A stretch of DNA of 64,000 bases. It comes from an uncultured Bacteroidia bacterium (GTDB lineage Bacteria; Bacteroidota; Bacteroidia; Bacteroidales; UBA932). Shown in pieces: positions 48,417 through 57,103 of this stretch (position 1 is the stretch's first letter; every line of letters starts with the position of its first letter). A program made the position numbers and the translations under genes. Location of the stretch: contig CADCJX010000012.1 in assembly GCA_902801885.1 (NCBI GenBank), forward strand, positions 5,458 through 69,457, in the 5' to 3' direction. A model generated the notes under the pieces. The model was not told where the DNA came from. It saw only the letters and a list, made by a program, of their open reading frames with translations, and did no database searches.

Positions 48417-49436
48417 ATGATGAAGAAATCCTTAAGCATAATAGCATTCCTGCTTCTATTACTTCCGCAATATGCGTATTCCCAATTGATTTCACACCAC
48501 GGAGTTGTACCCGGAGGCTATGATTTCTGGGTCTATGTACCGCAGGAGCGCCAGGCTCGTGACACGACAAAGCTTCCGCTGGTCCTCTTCCTGCACGGAA
48601 AGAGCCTCAGCGGCAGCAATCTTGAAAAGGTGCGTAACTATGGCCCTTTGGAGGCCCTGAAATTCGGTCGCAGGATAGACGCTCTCATACTTGCCCCTCA
48701 GGCCCAGAACGGATGGACGCCCTCCAGGGTTTTGAAGGTTCTCGACTGGACCGAAGACAACTATCCTGTCGACACGAACAGGATTTACGTTTTCGGAATG
48801 AGCATGGGAGGCTACGGAACAATCGACTTCGTGGGGACCTATCCCGACAAGGTTGCAGCAGCTATCGCGATGTGCGGTGGTGGGACGATAAAGGATTATT
48901 CAGGGCTGAACAATGTCCCTCTATGGATAATACATGGTACCTCTGATTCTGCTGTGCCTTACAAGGAGTCTGAGAAGGTGGTCGACGCCATGAAGGCCGC
49001 AGGTCCGACGGACCTTCTGAGATTTGACCTGATTAAGGGGGCTAGTCATTCCAGGCTTGGCAGGGTCTTCTATATGAGCGAGCCTTACGAGTGGTTCTCT
49101 AAGCATTCTTTGGCAGATTCCGTGCGGACCCTTGACACAAGTGTCCAGATCACCGATGCTGGAATGACGAATGCTTACCGGAGCATGCCGGGACGCAGGA
49201 ACCTAAAGGTCATTGAATATAAGAGGCCGGCGAAGGTCCATGAGCCTGTCGAAAAGATCGAAAGGACCGATGCCGTCGAACCGACAGCATCCACGGACAG
49301 TATCTACATAGTGAAAGCAGGCGACACCCTAGCCAAGATTGCCAAGAAGTACGGCACGACTGTCGATTCGCTGTGTGAAAAGAACAATATTACCAGGCGG
49401 ACGATACTCCGGATAGGCAGGAGGCTCATCCTATAG
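48417..49436 (+). CDS. Exported alpha/beta-hydrolase (esterase-like) fused to a C-terminal LysM domain
   Basis: A 339-residue secreted protein. From the ATG at 48417 the signal peptide ends LLPQYAYSQ. The alpha/beta-hydrolase domain has LPLVLFLHGKSLSG (oxyanion region), the nucleophile elbow GMSMGG (G-x-S-x-G), HGTSDSAVPYKESE (acid) and GASHSRLGR (catalytic His). The last 45 residues are a LysM domain: IYIVKAGDTLAKIAKKYGTT and SLCEKNNI, which binds N-acetylglucosamine-type glycans such as peptidoglycan. A cell-wall-attached esterase or deacylase is inferred; substrate is unknown. It is divergent from dtd and overlaps maf by 6 nt convergently. Confidence 0.85.
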   Translation: MMKKSLSIIAFLLLLLPQYAYSQLISHHGVVPGGYDFWVYVPQERQARDTTKLPLVLFLHGKSLSGSNLEKVRNYGPLEALKFGRRIDALILAPQAQNGWTPSRVLKVLDWTEDNYPVDTNRIYVFGMSMGGYGTIDFVGTYPDKVAAAIAMCGGGTIKDYSGLNNVPLWIIHGTSDSAVPYKESEKVVDAMKAAGPTDLLRFDLIKGASHSRLGRVFYMSEPYEWFSKHSLADSVRTLDTSVQITDAGMTNAYRSMPGRRNLKVIEYKRPAKVHEPVEKIERTDAVEPTASTDSIYIVKAGDTLAKIAKKYGTTVDSLCEKNNITRRTILRIGRRLIL

Positions 49437-49994
49437 GAAAGCCTGCAGCTCTTCGTAAAAGCGCTGGGTAGGGAAGCCCATTACATTGTAGAAGGATCCT
49501 TCTATACCTGTAATACCTATATATCCTATCCATTCCTGGATGCCATAGGCGCCGGCTTTGTCAAACGGCTTGTAGTTGTCGATATAATAATCTATCTCCT
49601 TATCCGACAGGTTTTTGAAGAAAACATTTGAAGTGACGGAGAAGGTCTTTTCGCGATCTTTGCTGCGGATTGTCACTGCAGTTATGACCTGATGCTCGCG
49701 CCCTGATAGAAGCTTCAGCATCCTGACGGCATCACTGCGGTCGTGCGGTTTGCCGAGTATCTCCTCTCCGCAAAGGACCATCGTGTCGGAAGTTACCAGT
49801 ACCTCATCTTCTTCGAGTTGCCGGTGGAAGCCATGGGACTTGCCTGAGGACATCAGCTCAGGCACCTTGACATGAGGAGTCTCAGGGGAATATGTCTCCA
49901 CGAAAGATGTACCGGTGTCGACAGTGAAATCGAGACCGAGGGCAGCCATGAGTTCCCTTCGCCTGGGGGAGTTGGAAGCTAGGATAATCTTCAT
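49431..49994 (-). CDS. maf: Maf family nucleotide pyrophosphatase
   Basis: A 187-residue Maf protein. ILASNSPRRRELM at the N-terminus is the nucleotide-binding motif, and VTSDTMVLCGEEILGKP and YGIQEWIGYIGITGIEGSFYNVMGFP complete the family pattern. These enzymes hydrolyse dTTP, UTP or modified nucleotides. Its gene ends within the LysM gene's stop region and its start abuts kdsC (1 nt shared), so it is co-transcribed with the kdsC gene. Confidence 0.93.
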   Translation of the reverse strand: MKIILASNSPRRRELMAALGLDFTVDTGTSFVETYSPETPHVKVPELMSSGKSHGFHRQLEEDEVLVTSDTMVLCGEEILGKPHDRSDAVRMLKLLSGREHQVITAVTIRSKDREKTFSVTSNVFFKNLSDKEIDYYIDNYKPFDKAGAYGIQEWIGYIGITGIEGSFYNVMGFPTQRFYEELQAFL

Positions 49995-50518
49995 CAGAAC
50001 TTGTTCTTGTAGACCTGGACGTCAAAGTTCCAGTGTCCCTGTGCCTTCATGACCTCTTCCATGTGGTGTCGGACGCAACCCTTGCCACCAGGGAAAGTCG
50101 AGACAATGTCGGCGGCAGCCCTCGCTTCTTCACATGCGTCAGAAGGTGCGATACCAATGCCTGCTGCAAGGATTACCGGGATGTCAGGGATATCATCGCC
50201 GAAATACATGACTTCGGAATGCTCCAGGCCATATCTCCTGCAAAAGTCCTCAAAGTCGGCAAGTTTGTCGCGTGAACCGAGGTAGATGTCCTCCGGGGGG
50301 ATTCCGTTGCCTTTGTATCTGGCACGTACGCTCTGGGAACGGGCTCCGGTGATTACCGCAACAGGGTAGCCGTTCATGGAAGCCATCCTGACTGCAAATC
50401 CGTCCTTGGCATCGAATGTACGGTAGAGCTGGCCTTCCAAGTCAGCAAGTATTCCACCGTCAGTCATCACGCCGTCGATGTCGAACGCGAAACCTTTGAT
50501 GTCTTTAAGATCGGTCAT
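49994..50518 (-). CDS. kdsC: KdsC-like 3-deoxy-D-manno-octulosonate 8-phosphate phosphatase
   Basis: A 174-residue HAD phosphatase without a cap domain. The nucleophile motif is FDIDGVMTDGG, followed by KDGFAVRMASMNG, VITGARS and YFGDDIPDIPVILAAGIGIAPSDA. These fit the KdsC branch, which makes free Kdo for lipopolysaccharide. Its start lies 3 nt after the DUF3467 stop, and it overlaps maf by 1 nt. Other HAD phosphatases of the same size are possible but the motifs favour KdsC. Confidence 0.9.
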   Translation of the reverse strand: MTDLKDIKGFAFDIDGVMTDGGILADLEGQLYRTFDAKDGFAVRMASMNGYPVAVITGARSQSVRARYKGNGIPPEDIYLGSRDKLADFEDFCRRYGLEHSEVMYFGDDIPDIPVILAAGIGIAPSDACEEARAAADIVSTFPGGKGCVRHHMEEVMKAQGHWNFDVQVYKNKF

Positions 50519-50521
50519 AAC

Positions 50522-50848
50522 CTATGATTTATTTCCTCCTTGACCGAACTGGGGAAGGTCTCCGAGGTTGAAAGTCCCACCAGGCTGGGGCTGGCCGCCA
50601 AGTTGGATCAGGCCGAACTGGGATTCATACTTCGTAACATTGTCCATCAGGGCGTTCAGAAGCCTCTTCGCATGCTCGGGAGTCATTATGATCCTGTTAC
50701 CGATGTCGGGCTTGGGGAGTCCAGGCAACATTGTGGCGAAATCAATGATGAATTCGCTGTGTGAGTGGGTGATTATTGCAAGGTTAGAATAGGTTCCCTT
50801 GGCGATCTCGGGTCTGATCTCGAGACTTATTTCCTTTTTCTCTTCCAT
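50522..50848 (-). CDS. DUF3467 protein
   Basis: A 108-residue soluble protein. LEIRPEIAKGTYSNLAIITHSHSEFIIDF and IIMTPEHAKRLLNALMDNVTKYE are the DUF3467 marks. The tail is Gly/Gln/Pro-rich. Function is unknown; the family is common in Bacteroidota. The start at 50848 is chosen on similarity and because the minus-strand frame extends far upstream antisense to valS (440 codons in all), which is not a real gene. A -7 box sits 20 nt upstream. Confidence 0.85.
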   Translation of the reverse strand: MEEKKEISLEIRPEIAKGTYSNLAIITHSHSEFIIDFATMLPGLPKPDIGNRIIMTPEHAKRLLNALMDNVTKYESQFGLIQLGGQPQPGGTFNLGDLPQFGQGGNKS

Positions 50849-50868
50849 GATAGTCTGGTATTGTGAAG

Positions 50869-50876
50869 CAAAATTA
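50869..50876 (-). promoter_or_regulatory. -7 promoter box for the DUF3467-kdsC-maf unit
   Basis: Minus-strand TAATTTTG matches TAnnTTTG, 20 nt before the ATG at 50848. Confidence 0.5.
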
Positions 50877-50889
50877 GTGAAAAATATGC

Positions 50890-50897
50890 TATATTTG
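50890..50897 (+). promoter_or_regulatory. -7 promoter box for valS
   Basis: TATATTTG matches the consensus, 17 nt before the ATG at 50915. It is divergent from the DUF3467 box 13 nt away. No -33 element is clear. Confidence 0.5.
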
Positions 50898-50914
50898 TAA
50901 TTCTTGAATGCAGT

Positions 50915-53587
50915 ATGAACGATATGAGCGAGAAAAAAGAACTCTCCGCAAAGTACAATCCGGCCGAAGTCGAGGACAAATGGTACTCCTGGTGGCTGGA
51001 GCACGGATGTTTCCATTCCGAGCCCGATGAAAGGGATCCTTACACCATAGTAATACCTCCGCCCAACGTGACCGGTATCCTTCACATGGGCCATGTCCTG
51101 AACAACACTCTTAATGACGTGCTGATCCGCAAGGCTCGCATGGACGGAAAGAACGCATGCTGGGTTCCCGGCACAGACCACGCATCCATCGCAACCGAAA
51201 GCAAGGTCGTAGCCAGGCTTAAGGAAAGAGGGATTTCCAAGGAAGACATCACTCGTGAGGAATTCATGAAATACGCCTGGGAGTGGAAGGAAGAGCATGG
51301 AGGCATTATCCTCCAGCAGCTTCGCAAACTCGGCGCCTCCTGCGACTGGGACCGGACCAAGTTCACCATGGATCCTGAACTCTCCGATGCTGTCATCGCT
51401 ACCTTCTGCTATTTCTACAAGAAGGGCTTGATTTACAGGGGAGTGAGGATGGTCAACTGGGATCCTGTGGCCCTCACCGCCATAAGTGATGACGAAGTTA
51501 TCCACAAGGACACGAAGAGCCATTTCTATCACCTTAGATATTATATATCTGACGGTAAGGGCAATCCTACCGACAAGTATCTTGTGATTGCTACAACCCG
51601 TCCTGAGACAATAATGGCCGACTCCGCCATCTGCGTCAATCCTGCAGACGAGCGCTATCACTGGCTTAAGGGCAAGAAGGTCCTTATCCCTCTGATCGGC
51701 AGGGAAATACCCGTGATCGAAGACAGCTATGTCGAGATGGATTTCGGTACCGGCTGCCTCAAGGTGACTCCTGCCCACGATGCACATGACTATGAAATCG
51801 GTCTTAGGCACAACCTTCCTATCATCAACATAATTGACGACCATGGCCGCCTGACTGAAGATGCTACCATACTGGTGGGTGAAGACAGGTTCGTGGCCAG
51901 GAAGAAGATCGTAAGGATGCTGGAGGAAGCCGGCAATCTCGAGAAGGTCGAGGAATATGTTTCCCCGGTCGGATATTCAGAAAGGACTGACGCCGTCATA
52001 GAACCGAAGCTGTCCGCACAGTGGTTCCTGAAGATGGAAGACCTTGCTGCATCGGCCCTCGACAAGGTCGAGTCCGGCAGGATCAAGTTCATTCCTGACA
52101 AGTACCGCAACACCTACCGTCATTGGATGGAGAATGTCCACGACTGGTGCATTTCCCGCCAGCTCTGGTGGGGACAGAGGATTCCTGCCTACTACCTGCC
52201 TGATGGACAGATAGTTGTCGAAGAAACTCCTGAAAAGGCTCTTGAAGCGGCCAGGAAGATCAATCCGGCTTATACAGCTGCAGACCTCAAGCAAGACGAA
52301 GACGTACTTGACACCTGGTTCTCCAGCTGGCTGTGGCCGATCTCCGTCTTTGATGCAAAGCGTCCAGGACACCCTGAGCATGAGCCTAACAAGGACCTTT
52401 CCTACTACTATCCTACAAGCGACCTTGTGACCGGCCCAGACATCATTTTCTTCTGGGTGGCCAGGATGATCATGGCAGGAGGGGAGTTCATGAACGACAT
52501 TCCATTCAGCAATGTCTACTTTACCGGAATTGTCCGTGACAAGCTCGGACGCAAGATGAGCAAGACTCTCGGCAATTCACCGGATCCACTTGTGCTGATA
52601 GAGAAGTATGGAGCGGATGCCGTGAGGATCGGAATGCTTCTCTGCTCCTCAGCGGGCAATGACATCTTCTACGATGAAAGCCAGGTGGAGCAGGGCAGGA
52701 ATTTCTGCAACAAGATCTGGAATTCCTTCCGCCTCGTCCAGGGATGGAAAGTTGATGAAACACTTCAGCAGAGTGCAGTTAATGCCCTTGCGGTCAAATG
52801 GTTCGATAGCAAACTCAGTCAAACTATCCAATCAGTCGAAGAGCATTATTCCAAGTTCAGGATATCTGATGCCCTGATGGCAATCTATAAGCTTTTCTGG
52901 GACGATTACTGCTCATGGTACCTTGAGGCCGTGAAGCCTGCTTTTGGAGAGGCCATCGACAAGGCTACCATGGATGCAACCCAGGTATTCCTCGAGAAGC
53001 TCCTGAAGTTGATCCATCCTGTCATGCCTTTCATCAGCGAGGAACTTTGGCAGTCACTCGCAGGACGCAAGGAAGGGGAGACGATCATGTACCAGCCCAG
53101 TCCGGTTGCAGGAGAGATTGATGAAACCATCATAAACGGATTCGAAGCAGCCAAGGAGCTTGCAGGTGGAGTCCGCGCAACGAGGCAGCAGAAGAATATT
53201 CCTCCGAAAGAACCCCTTGATATAAAGGTGAAGGGTGATTTCCCTATGGAGATGATCCCGGTTGTGGCGAAGCTTGCCAACCTTGGTTCGGCAGAAAAGA
53301 TCACTGAGTCTGTCGAAGGGAACGGCATTTCATTCATGGTCGGAACGGTGGAGATATTCATCCCGCTGGACGGACTGGTGGATGCCGGAGCAGAGATCGC
53401 CAAGATGGAATCTGAGCTCTCGAGGCTCCGTGGTTTCCTCGAAGGTGTACGCAAAAAGCTCTCGAACGAGGCTTTCACAGCCCATGCACCGGAGAAAGTC
53501 GTCGCCATGGAGCGCAAGAAGGAGGCTGATGCCCTCCTGAAGATTGAAAACTTAGAAAAGAGCCTTAATGCTCTGAAAAACAAGTAG
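50915..53587 (+). CDS. valS: Valyl-tRNA synthetase
   Basis: An 890-residue class I synthetase. The HIGH-type motif is PPPNVTGILHMGHVLNNT (about residues 46-63) and the KMSKS motif RKMSKTLGNSPDP is near residue 548. The editing domain includes TTRPETIMADSAICV, and TGPDIIFFWVARMIMAG is a family mark. The last 60 residues form a coiled coil typical of ValRS. Length is normal. It is a single-gene unit followed by a weak terminator-like hairpin. Confidence 0.97.
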   Translation: MNDMSEKKELSAKYNPAEVEDKWYSWWLEHGCFHSEPDERDPYTIVIPPPNVTGILHMGHVLNNTLNDVLIRKARMDGKNACWVPGTDHASIATESKVVARLKERGISKEDITREEFMKYAWEWKEEHGGIILQQLRKLGASCDWDRTKFTMDPELSDAVIATFCYFYKKGLIYRGVRMVNWDPVALTAISDDEVIHKDTKSHFYHLRYYISDGKGNPTDKYLVIATTRPETIMADSAICVNPADERYHWLKGKKVLIPLIGREIPVIEDSYVEMDFGTGCLKVTPAHDAHDYEIGLRHNLPIINIIDDHGRLTEDATILVGEDRFVARKKIVRMLEEAGNLEKVEEYVSPVGYSERTDAVIEPKLSAQWFLKMEDLAASALDKVESGRIKFIPDKYRNTYRHWMENVHDWCISRQLWWGQRIPAYYLPDGQIVVEETPEKALEAARKINPAYTAADLKQDEDVLDTWFSSWLWPISVFDAKRPGHPEHEPNKDLSYYYPTSDLVTGPDIIFFWVARMIMAGGEFMNDIPFSNVYFTGIVRDKLGRKMSKTLGNSPDPLVLIEKYGADAVRIGMLLCSSAGNDIFYDESQVEQGRNFCNKIWNSFRLVQGWKVDETLQQSAVNALAVKWFDSKLSQTIQSVEEHYSKFRISDALMAIYKLFWDDYCSWYLEAVKPAFGEAIDKATMDATQVFLEKLLKLIHPVMPFISEELWQSLAGRKEGETIMYQPSPVAGEIDETIINGFEAAKELAGGVRATRQQKNIPPKEPLDIKVKGDFPMEMIPVVAKLANLGSAEKITESVEGNGISFMVGTVEIFIPLDGLVDAGAEIAKMESELSRLRGFLEGVRKKLSNEAFTAHAPEKVVAMERKKEADALLKIENLEKSLNALKNK

Positions 53588-53591
53588 TGCA

Positions 53592-53618
53592 ACTTAAAAG
53601 TTTTAAGTATTAACTTTT
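53592..53618 (+). terminator. Terminator-like hairpin after valS
   Basis: ACTTAAAA and TTTTAAGT form a perfect 8-bp inverted repeat around one G, then ATTAACTTTTTT gives a short T run. The stem is AT-only, so it is weak. The next gene starts at 53624. Confidence 0.4.
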
Positions 53619-53623
53619 TTGTT

Positions 53624-54037
53624 ATGGTATATTCCGAGACATTTTTCCCGGTCAGATACTACGAAACGGACCAGATGGGCATAGTCCATCACTCGAATTA
53701 CATAAGGTATTTCGAGTGCGCCCGCAACAACATGATGCGAGAGTTCGGTTATCCGATCGAGAGATGCGAGGAGGACGGTGTGACCATACCCCTGGTCTCC
53801 CTTGAGTGCCGCTATAAGTTTCCGGCCAAGATGGGGGATGACCTTAAGGTTATCGCCACGATAGAAGAAGAACCGCTGGCCAAGCTCAAGATCAAGCAGG
53901 CCGTCTACAATCAGGACGGTGTGCTTTGCGCAGACGGACTAGTCGTGCTCGGCTTCCTCAGCAAGGCCACCGGCCGTCCTACGCGGTGCCCGGAACCGCT
54001 TGTGGAAGCTATCCGTTCCCACATGGGTGACAGATAA
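53624..54037 (+). CDS. Acyl-CoA thioesterase (4-hydroxybenzoyl-CoA thioesterase/YbgC family)
   Basis: A 137-residue hotdog-fold protein. YYETDQMGIVHHSNYIRYFECARNNMMREFGYP is the signature, with the catalytic Asp in YETDQ and the His in VHHSNY. The family hydrolyses acyl-CoA or acyl-ACP thioesters and some members associate with phospholipid synthesis. It is 24 nt ahead of tatA. Cytosolic, single domain, normal length. Confidence 0.9.
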   Translation: MVYSETFFPVRYYETDQMGIVHHSNYIRYFECARNNMMREFGYPIERCEEDGVTIPLVSLECRYKFPAKMGDDLKVIATIEEEPLAKLKIKQAVYNQDGVLCADGLVVLGFLSKATGRPTRCPEPLVEAIRSHMGDR

Positions 54038-54061
54038 TATATTTAGAAACCTTTAATATTC

Positions 54062-54313
54062 ATGAATATGCTTACATTTATTCCATTAGGTGTCGTAGGG
54101 CCCTGGCAGATTGTCATCATCGCCCTCGTTATTCTCCTCCTTTTCGGCGGAAAGAAGATTCCTGAGCTCATGCATGGACTTGGCAAGGGCATGAAGAGCT
54201 TCAAGGAAGGCATGAACGAAGTCGAGAAGCAGATTGATGACATCGACAAGGACATCAACTCTGCAGCCAAGAGCCCGGACAAGATCGAGAAGAAGGACGA
54301 ATACAACAAGTAA
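54062..54313 (+). CDS. tatA: TatA/TatE twin-arginine translocase subunit
   Basis: An 83-residue protein with one N-terminal membrane helix ([22 protein letters not shown]) followed by the amphipathic helix [14 protein letters not shown] and an acidic and Lys-rich tail. The FGGKKIPEL hinge is the family mark. It polymerises into the Tat pore. It is directly followed (4 nt) by tatC, and no tatB-like gene is present, as is common in minimal Tat systems. A Tat-signal protein is encoded at 31330. Confidence 0.93.
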   Translation: MNMLTFIPLGVVGPWQIVIIALVILLLFGGKKIPELMHGLGKGMKSFKEGMNEVEKQIDDIDKDINSAAKSPDKIEKKDEYNK

Positions 54314-54317
54314 GACT

Positions 54318-55124
54318 GTGGCAGAAGAAGAGAAAAAGCTCCAGGATGGTGCTGAGATGTCCTTCTGGGACCATCTCGAAGTACTGAGAGGAACCTTGTT
54401 CCGCTCATTGCTTGCTATTACCGTCATCAGCGTCATCGTCTTCTGCTTCAAGAAGTTCGTCTTCGACGACGTGGTCCTTGCTCCGACGAGGAGTGATTTC
54501 TGGGTCTACAGGCTTTTCAAGATGGATTTGAACATGAACCTGGTGAATCTCGAGATTTCCACCCAGTTCTTCGTCCATCTGAAGGTTGCCTTCCAGCTGG
54601 GATTTATCCTATCCTTCCCTTTCATTATCTGGGAGATTTGGAAATTCATAGCCCCGGCTCTCTACCAGAATGAGAAAAAGACGATCAGCGGTGTCTTCAT
54701 CGCTGCCTCGTTCCTTTTCTACCTCGGCCTGTACATCGGCTATATCCTGATCGTACCGATCTCGCTCAACTTCTTCCTTGGTTACAAGATCAGTGATACT
54801 ATAGTGAATACGATATCGCTCAATTCGTACATATCATTGTTCACATCTTGTATCCTGGCGTTCGGAATCGTGTTTGAGTTCCCTGCTGTGATAGTCATAC
54901 TCAACAAGCTTGGCATCATCTACAGGGACACTCTGACCAAGTACCGCAAGCATGCAATCGTGGTTGTCCTCTGTATTGCAGCCTTGATTACACCGGCGGA
55001 TCCCTTCTCCATGATGATCGCAGCTGCTCCGTTGCTGCTGCTTTACGAGGCCAGCATCCTGTGCTGCAAGCCGCGGCCTGAAGAGGAAGGGGAGACCCTG
55101 CCGGCCAACGTCTCTGAGGAATGA
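54318..55124 (+). CDS. tatC: TatC twin-arginine translocase subunit
   Basis: A 268-residue protein with six membrane helices. MSFWDHLEVLRGTLFRSLLA near the N-terminus is the TatC entry motif that binds the twin-arginine signal, and FEFPAVIVILNKLGI and RKHAIVVVLCIAALITPADPFSMM complete it. The start is taken as GTG at 54318, 4 nt after tatA; the upstream open frame overlaps tatA and has no conserved residues. Its stop overlaps the ABC-F start. Confidence 0.93.
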   Translation: MAEEEKKLQDGAEMSFWDHLEVLRGTLFRSLLAITVISVIVFCFKKFVFDDVVLAPTRSDFWVYRLFKMDLNMNLVNLEISTQFFVHLKVAFQLGFILSFPFIIWEIWKFIAPALYQNEKKTISGVFIAASFLFYLGLYIGYILIVPISLNFFLGYKISDTIVNTISLNSYISLFTSCILAFGIVFEFPAVIVILNKLGIIYRDTLTKYRKHAIVVVLCIAALITPADPFSMMIAAAPLLLLYEASILCCKPRPEEEGETLPANVSEE

Positions 55125-57094
55125 TCTCCATTAACGGGCTGACTGTAGCCTACGGCGGGTTTACACTGCTGGACAACATAGATTTCCACATTAGCGGGTC
55201 AGACAAGATCGGACTCGTAGGTAAGAATGGTGCCGGCAAGTCGACAGTAATGAAGCTCATCTGTGGAATCCAGAATCCGACCTCGGGGTCTGTGGACATG
55301 CCTAACGATTTGAGGATAGGGTACCTGCCCCAGATCATGGAACACTCGAAGGGCCGGACCGTGCTTGAAGAAACGCTTACGGCTTTCGATCACATCAATT
55401 CAATCAACGACGAGATCGAAGGGATCAATCTTCAGCTGGCGGAGAGGACTGATTATGAGTCTGCATCGTACCTGGAGCTGATTACACGCCTGAATGATCT
55501 TACCGACAGCCTTGCGATGACTCATAGTGAGCCTCTCGAAGTCCTGGCAGAAAAGACGCTGCTTGGATTGGGTTTCAAGGACTCCGACTTCAACCGAAAG
55601 ACAGAGACATTCAGCCAAGGCTGGAACATGAGGATCGAACTTGCCAAGGTCCTGCTTTCTTCTCCTGATGCCCTGCTGCTCGACGAGCCGACCAATCACC
55701 TTGACATTGAGTCGATTGAGTGGCTGGAAGATTATCTGAAATCTTACAGGGGCGCATTGTTGCTGGTCTCCCATGACAGGAAGTTCCTGGACAACGTGAC
55801 GAACAGGACTGTCGAGATCATGCTCGGGCACATCCACGACTACAAGGTCCCCTATAGCAAATATCAGGAACTTAGGAAGGAGAGGCTCGAACAACAGACT
55901 GCTGCCTACGAAAACCAGCAGAGGATGATCGAGAAGACTGAGGATTTCATCAACCGGTTCCGTTACAAACCTACCAAGTCCAACCAAGTCCAGTCAAGGA
56001 TCAAACAGCTTGAGAAACTGGACAGGATTGAGGTAGATGAGACTGACAATGTGACTCTTACGGTGAAATTCCCACCGGCTCCGAGGGCTGGTGACATTGT
56101 CTTCAAGGCTTCCGGCCTCTCTGCAGGTTATCCAGGCAAGGTAGTCTTCACTGGTGCCGACATCGAAGTAAAGAGGGGAGAGAAAGTAGCCCTGATCGGG
56201 CGAAACGGCGAAGGCAAGACCACTCTGATGCGTGTGATTACGGGTGAATTGTCCCCGCTGGACGGCGAAGCCAAGACAGGCTACAATGTCAGCATGGGCT
56301 ACTATGCCCAGAATCAGGAAGATATACTCGACGGAAGCCTTACGGTCTGGGAGACCCTGGAGAGAATAGCGGTCGGAGACATAAGGACCAAGCTAAGGGA
56401 TATCCTGGCCCAGTTCCTTTTCAGGGGCGAGGACATCGACAAGAAGGTAAGCATCCTTTCCGGAGGGGAGCGTGCACGCCTCGGTATGGCTAAGTTCATG
56501 CTTCAACCCTATAATCTCCTGGCGCTTGACGAACCTACTAACCACATGGACATCAAGTCCAAGGAAATTCTCAAGCAGGCTCTCAAGGCTTATGATGGCA
56601 CGTTGATTGTTGTGTCTCATGACAGGGATTTCCTGGATGGCCTCGTGGACAAAATGTATGAATTCCGTGACGGCAAAGTCCGGGAACACCTTGGTAGCAT
56701 CAGTGACTTCCTTGAAAAGAGGAAGATAGAAAGCCTGCAGGAGCTTGAAAGGCGTTTTCCTGCTGCCGAATCAAACGTCCCGGACAGTTCACCGACGATT
56801 GGACAGGTAAGTACATCAACGGCAGTGACAGGAAAGAAGGAACAAGCGAAGCAGAATTTTGAGCAGCGCAGGAGTGAATCCAAGGAAATCAGGCGCATTA
56901 AACATCGTGTAGAGTTCCTTGAAGGCGAGATAGGTAAGGTGGAAGCCAAAATGAAAGAGATTGAAAAGATCCTATCAAATCCTACCTCTAGCGACGACAT
57001 TATGGAACTCACCAGGACCTATCTGGAATCAAAGAGGGAACTGGATGCAAAAACAGCTGAATGGGAGGACCTGATGCTTAAGTTAGATGAATAG
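55121..57094 (+). CDS. ABC-F family ATP-binding protein
   Basis: A 657-residue protein with two ATPase domains. Walker A motifs are GLVGKNGAGKST and ALIGRNGEGKTT; signature motifs are FSQGWNMRIELAKVLL and LSGGERARLGMAKFML; Walker B motifs end LLLDEPTNHLD and LALDEPTNHMD. A linker rich in Lys and Gln (about residues 235-310) separates them and a coiled-coil tail follows. There is no membrane domain. ABC-F proteins act on the ribosome (Uup, EttA-like) or protect it from antibiotics; which one cannot be told from sequence alone. It starts within the tatC stop (ATGA). Confidence 0.9.
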   Translation: MISINGLTVAYGGFTLLDNIDFHISGSDKIGLVGKNGAGKSTVMKLICGIQNPTSGSVDMPNDLRIGYLPQIMEHSKGRTVLEETLTAFDHINSINDEIEGINLQLAERTDYESASYLELITRLNDLTDSLAMTHSEPLEVLAEKTLLGLGFKDSDFNRKTETFSQGWNMRIELAKVLLSSPDALLLDEPTNHLDIESIEWLEDYLKSYRGALLLVSHDRKFLDNVTNRTVEIMLGHIHDYKVPYSKYQELRKERLEQQTAAYENQQRMIEKTEDFINRFRYKPTKSNQVQSRIKQLEKLDRIEVDETDNVTLTVKFPPAPRAGDIVFKASGLSAGYPGKVVFTGADIEVKRGEKVALIGRNGEGKTTLMRVITGELSPLDGEAKTGYNVSMGYYAQNQEDILDGSLTVWETLERIAVGDIRTKLRDILAQFLFRGEDIDKKVSILSGGERARLGMAKFMLQPYNLLALDEPTNHMDIKSKEILKQALKAYDGTLIVVSHDRDFLDGLVDKMYEFRDGKVREHLGSISDFLEKRKIESLQELERRFPAAESNVPDSSPTIGQVSTSTAVTGKKEQAKQNFEQRRSESKEIRRIKHRVEFLEGEIGKVEAKMKEIEKILSNPTSSDDIMELTRTYLESKRELDAKTAEWEDLMLKLDE

Positions 57095-57103
57095 AAACTG
57101 TAA

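Noticed and set aside
50522-51844. Long minus-strand open frame of 440 codons
   Set aside because: Only its last 108 codons (to 50848) form the DUF3467 protein. The rest is antisense to the well-conserved 5' part of valS and shows no known domain.
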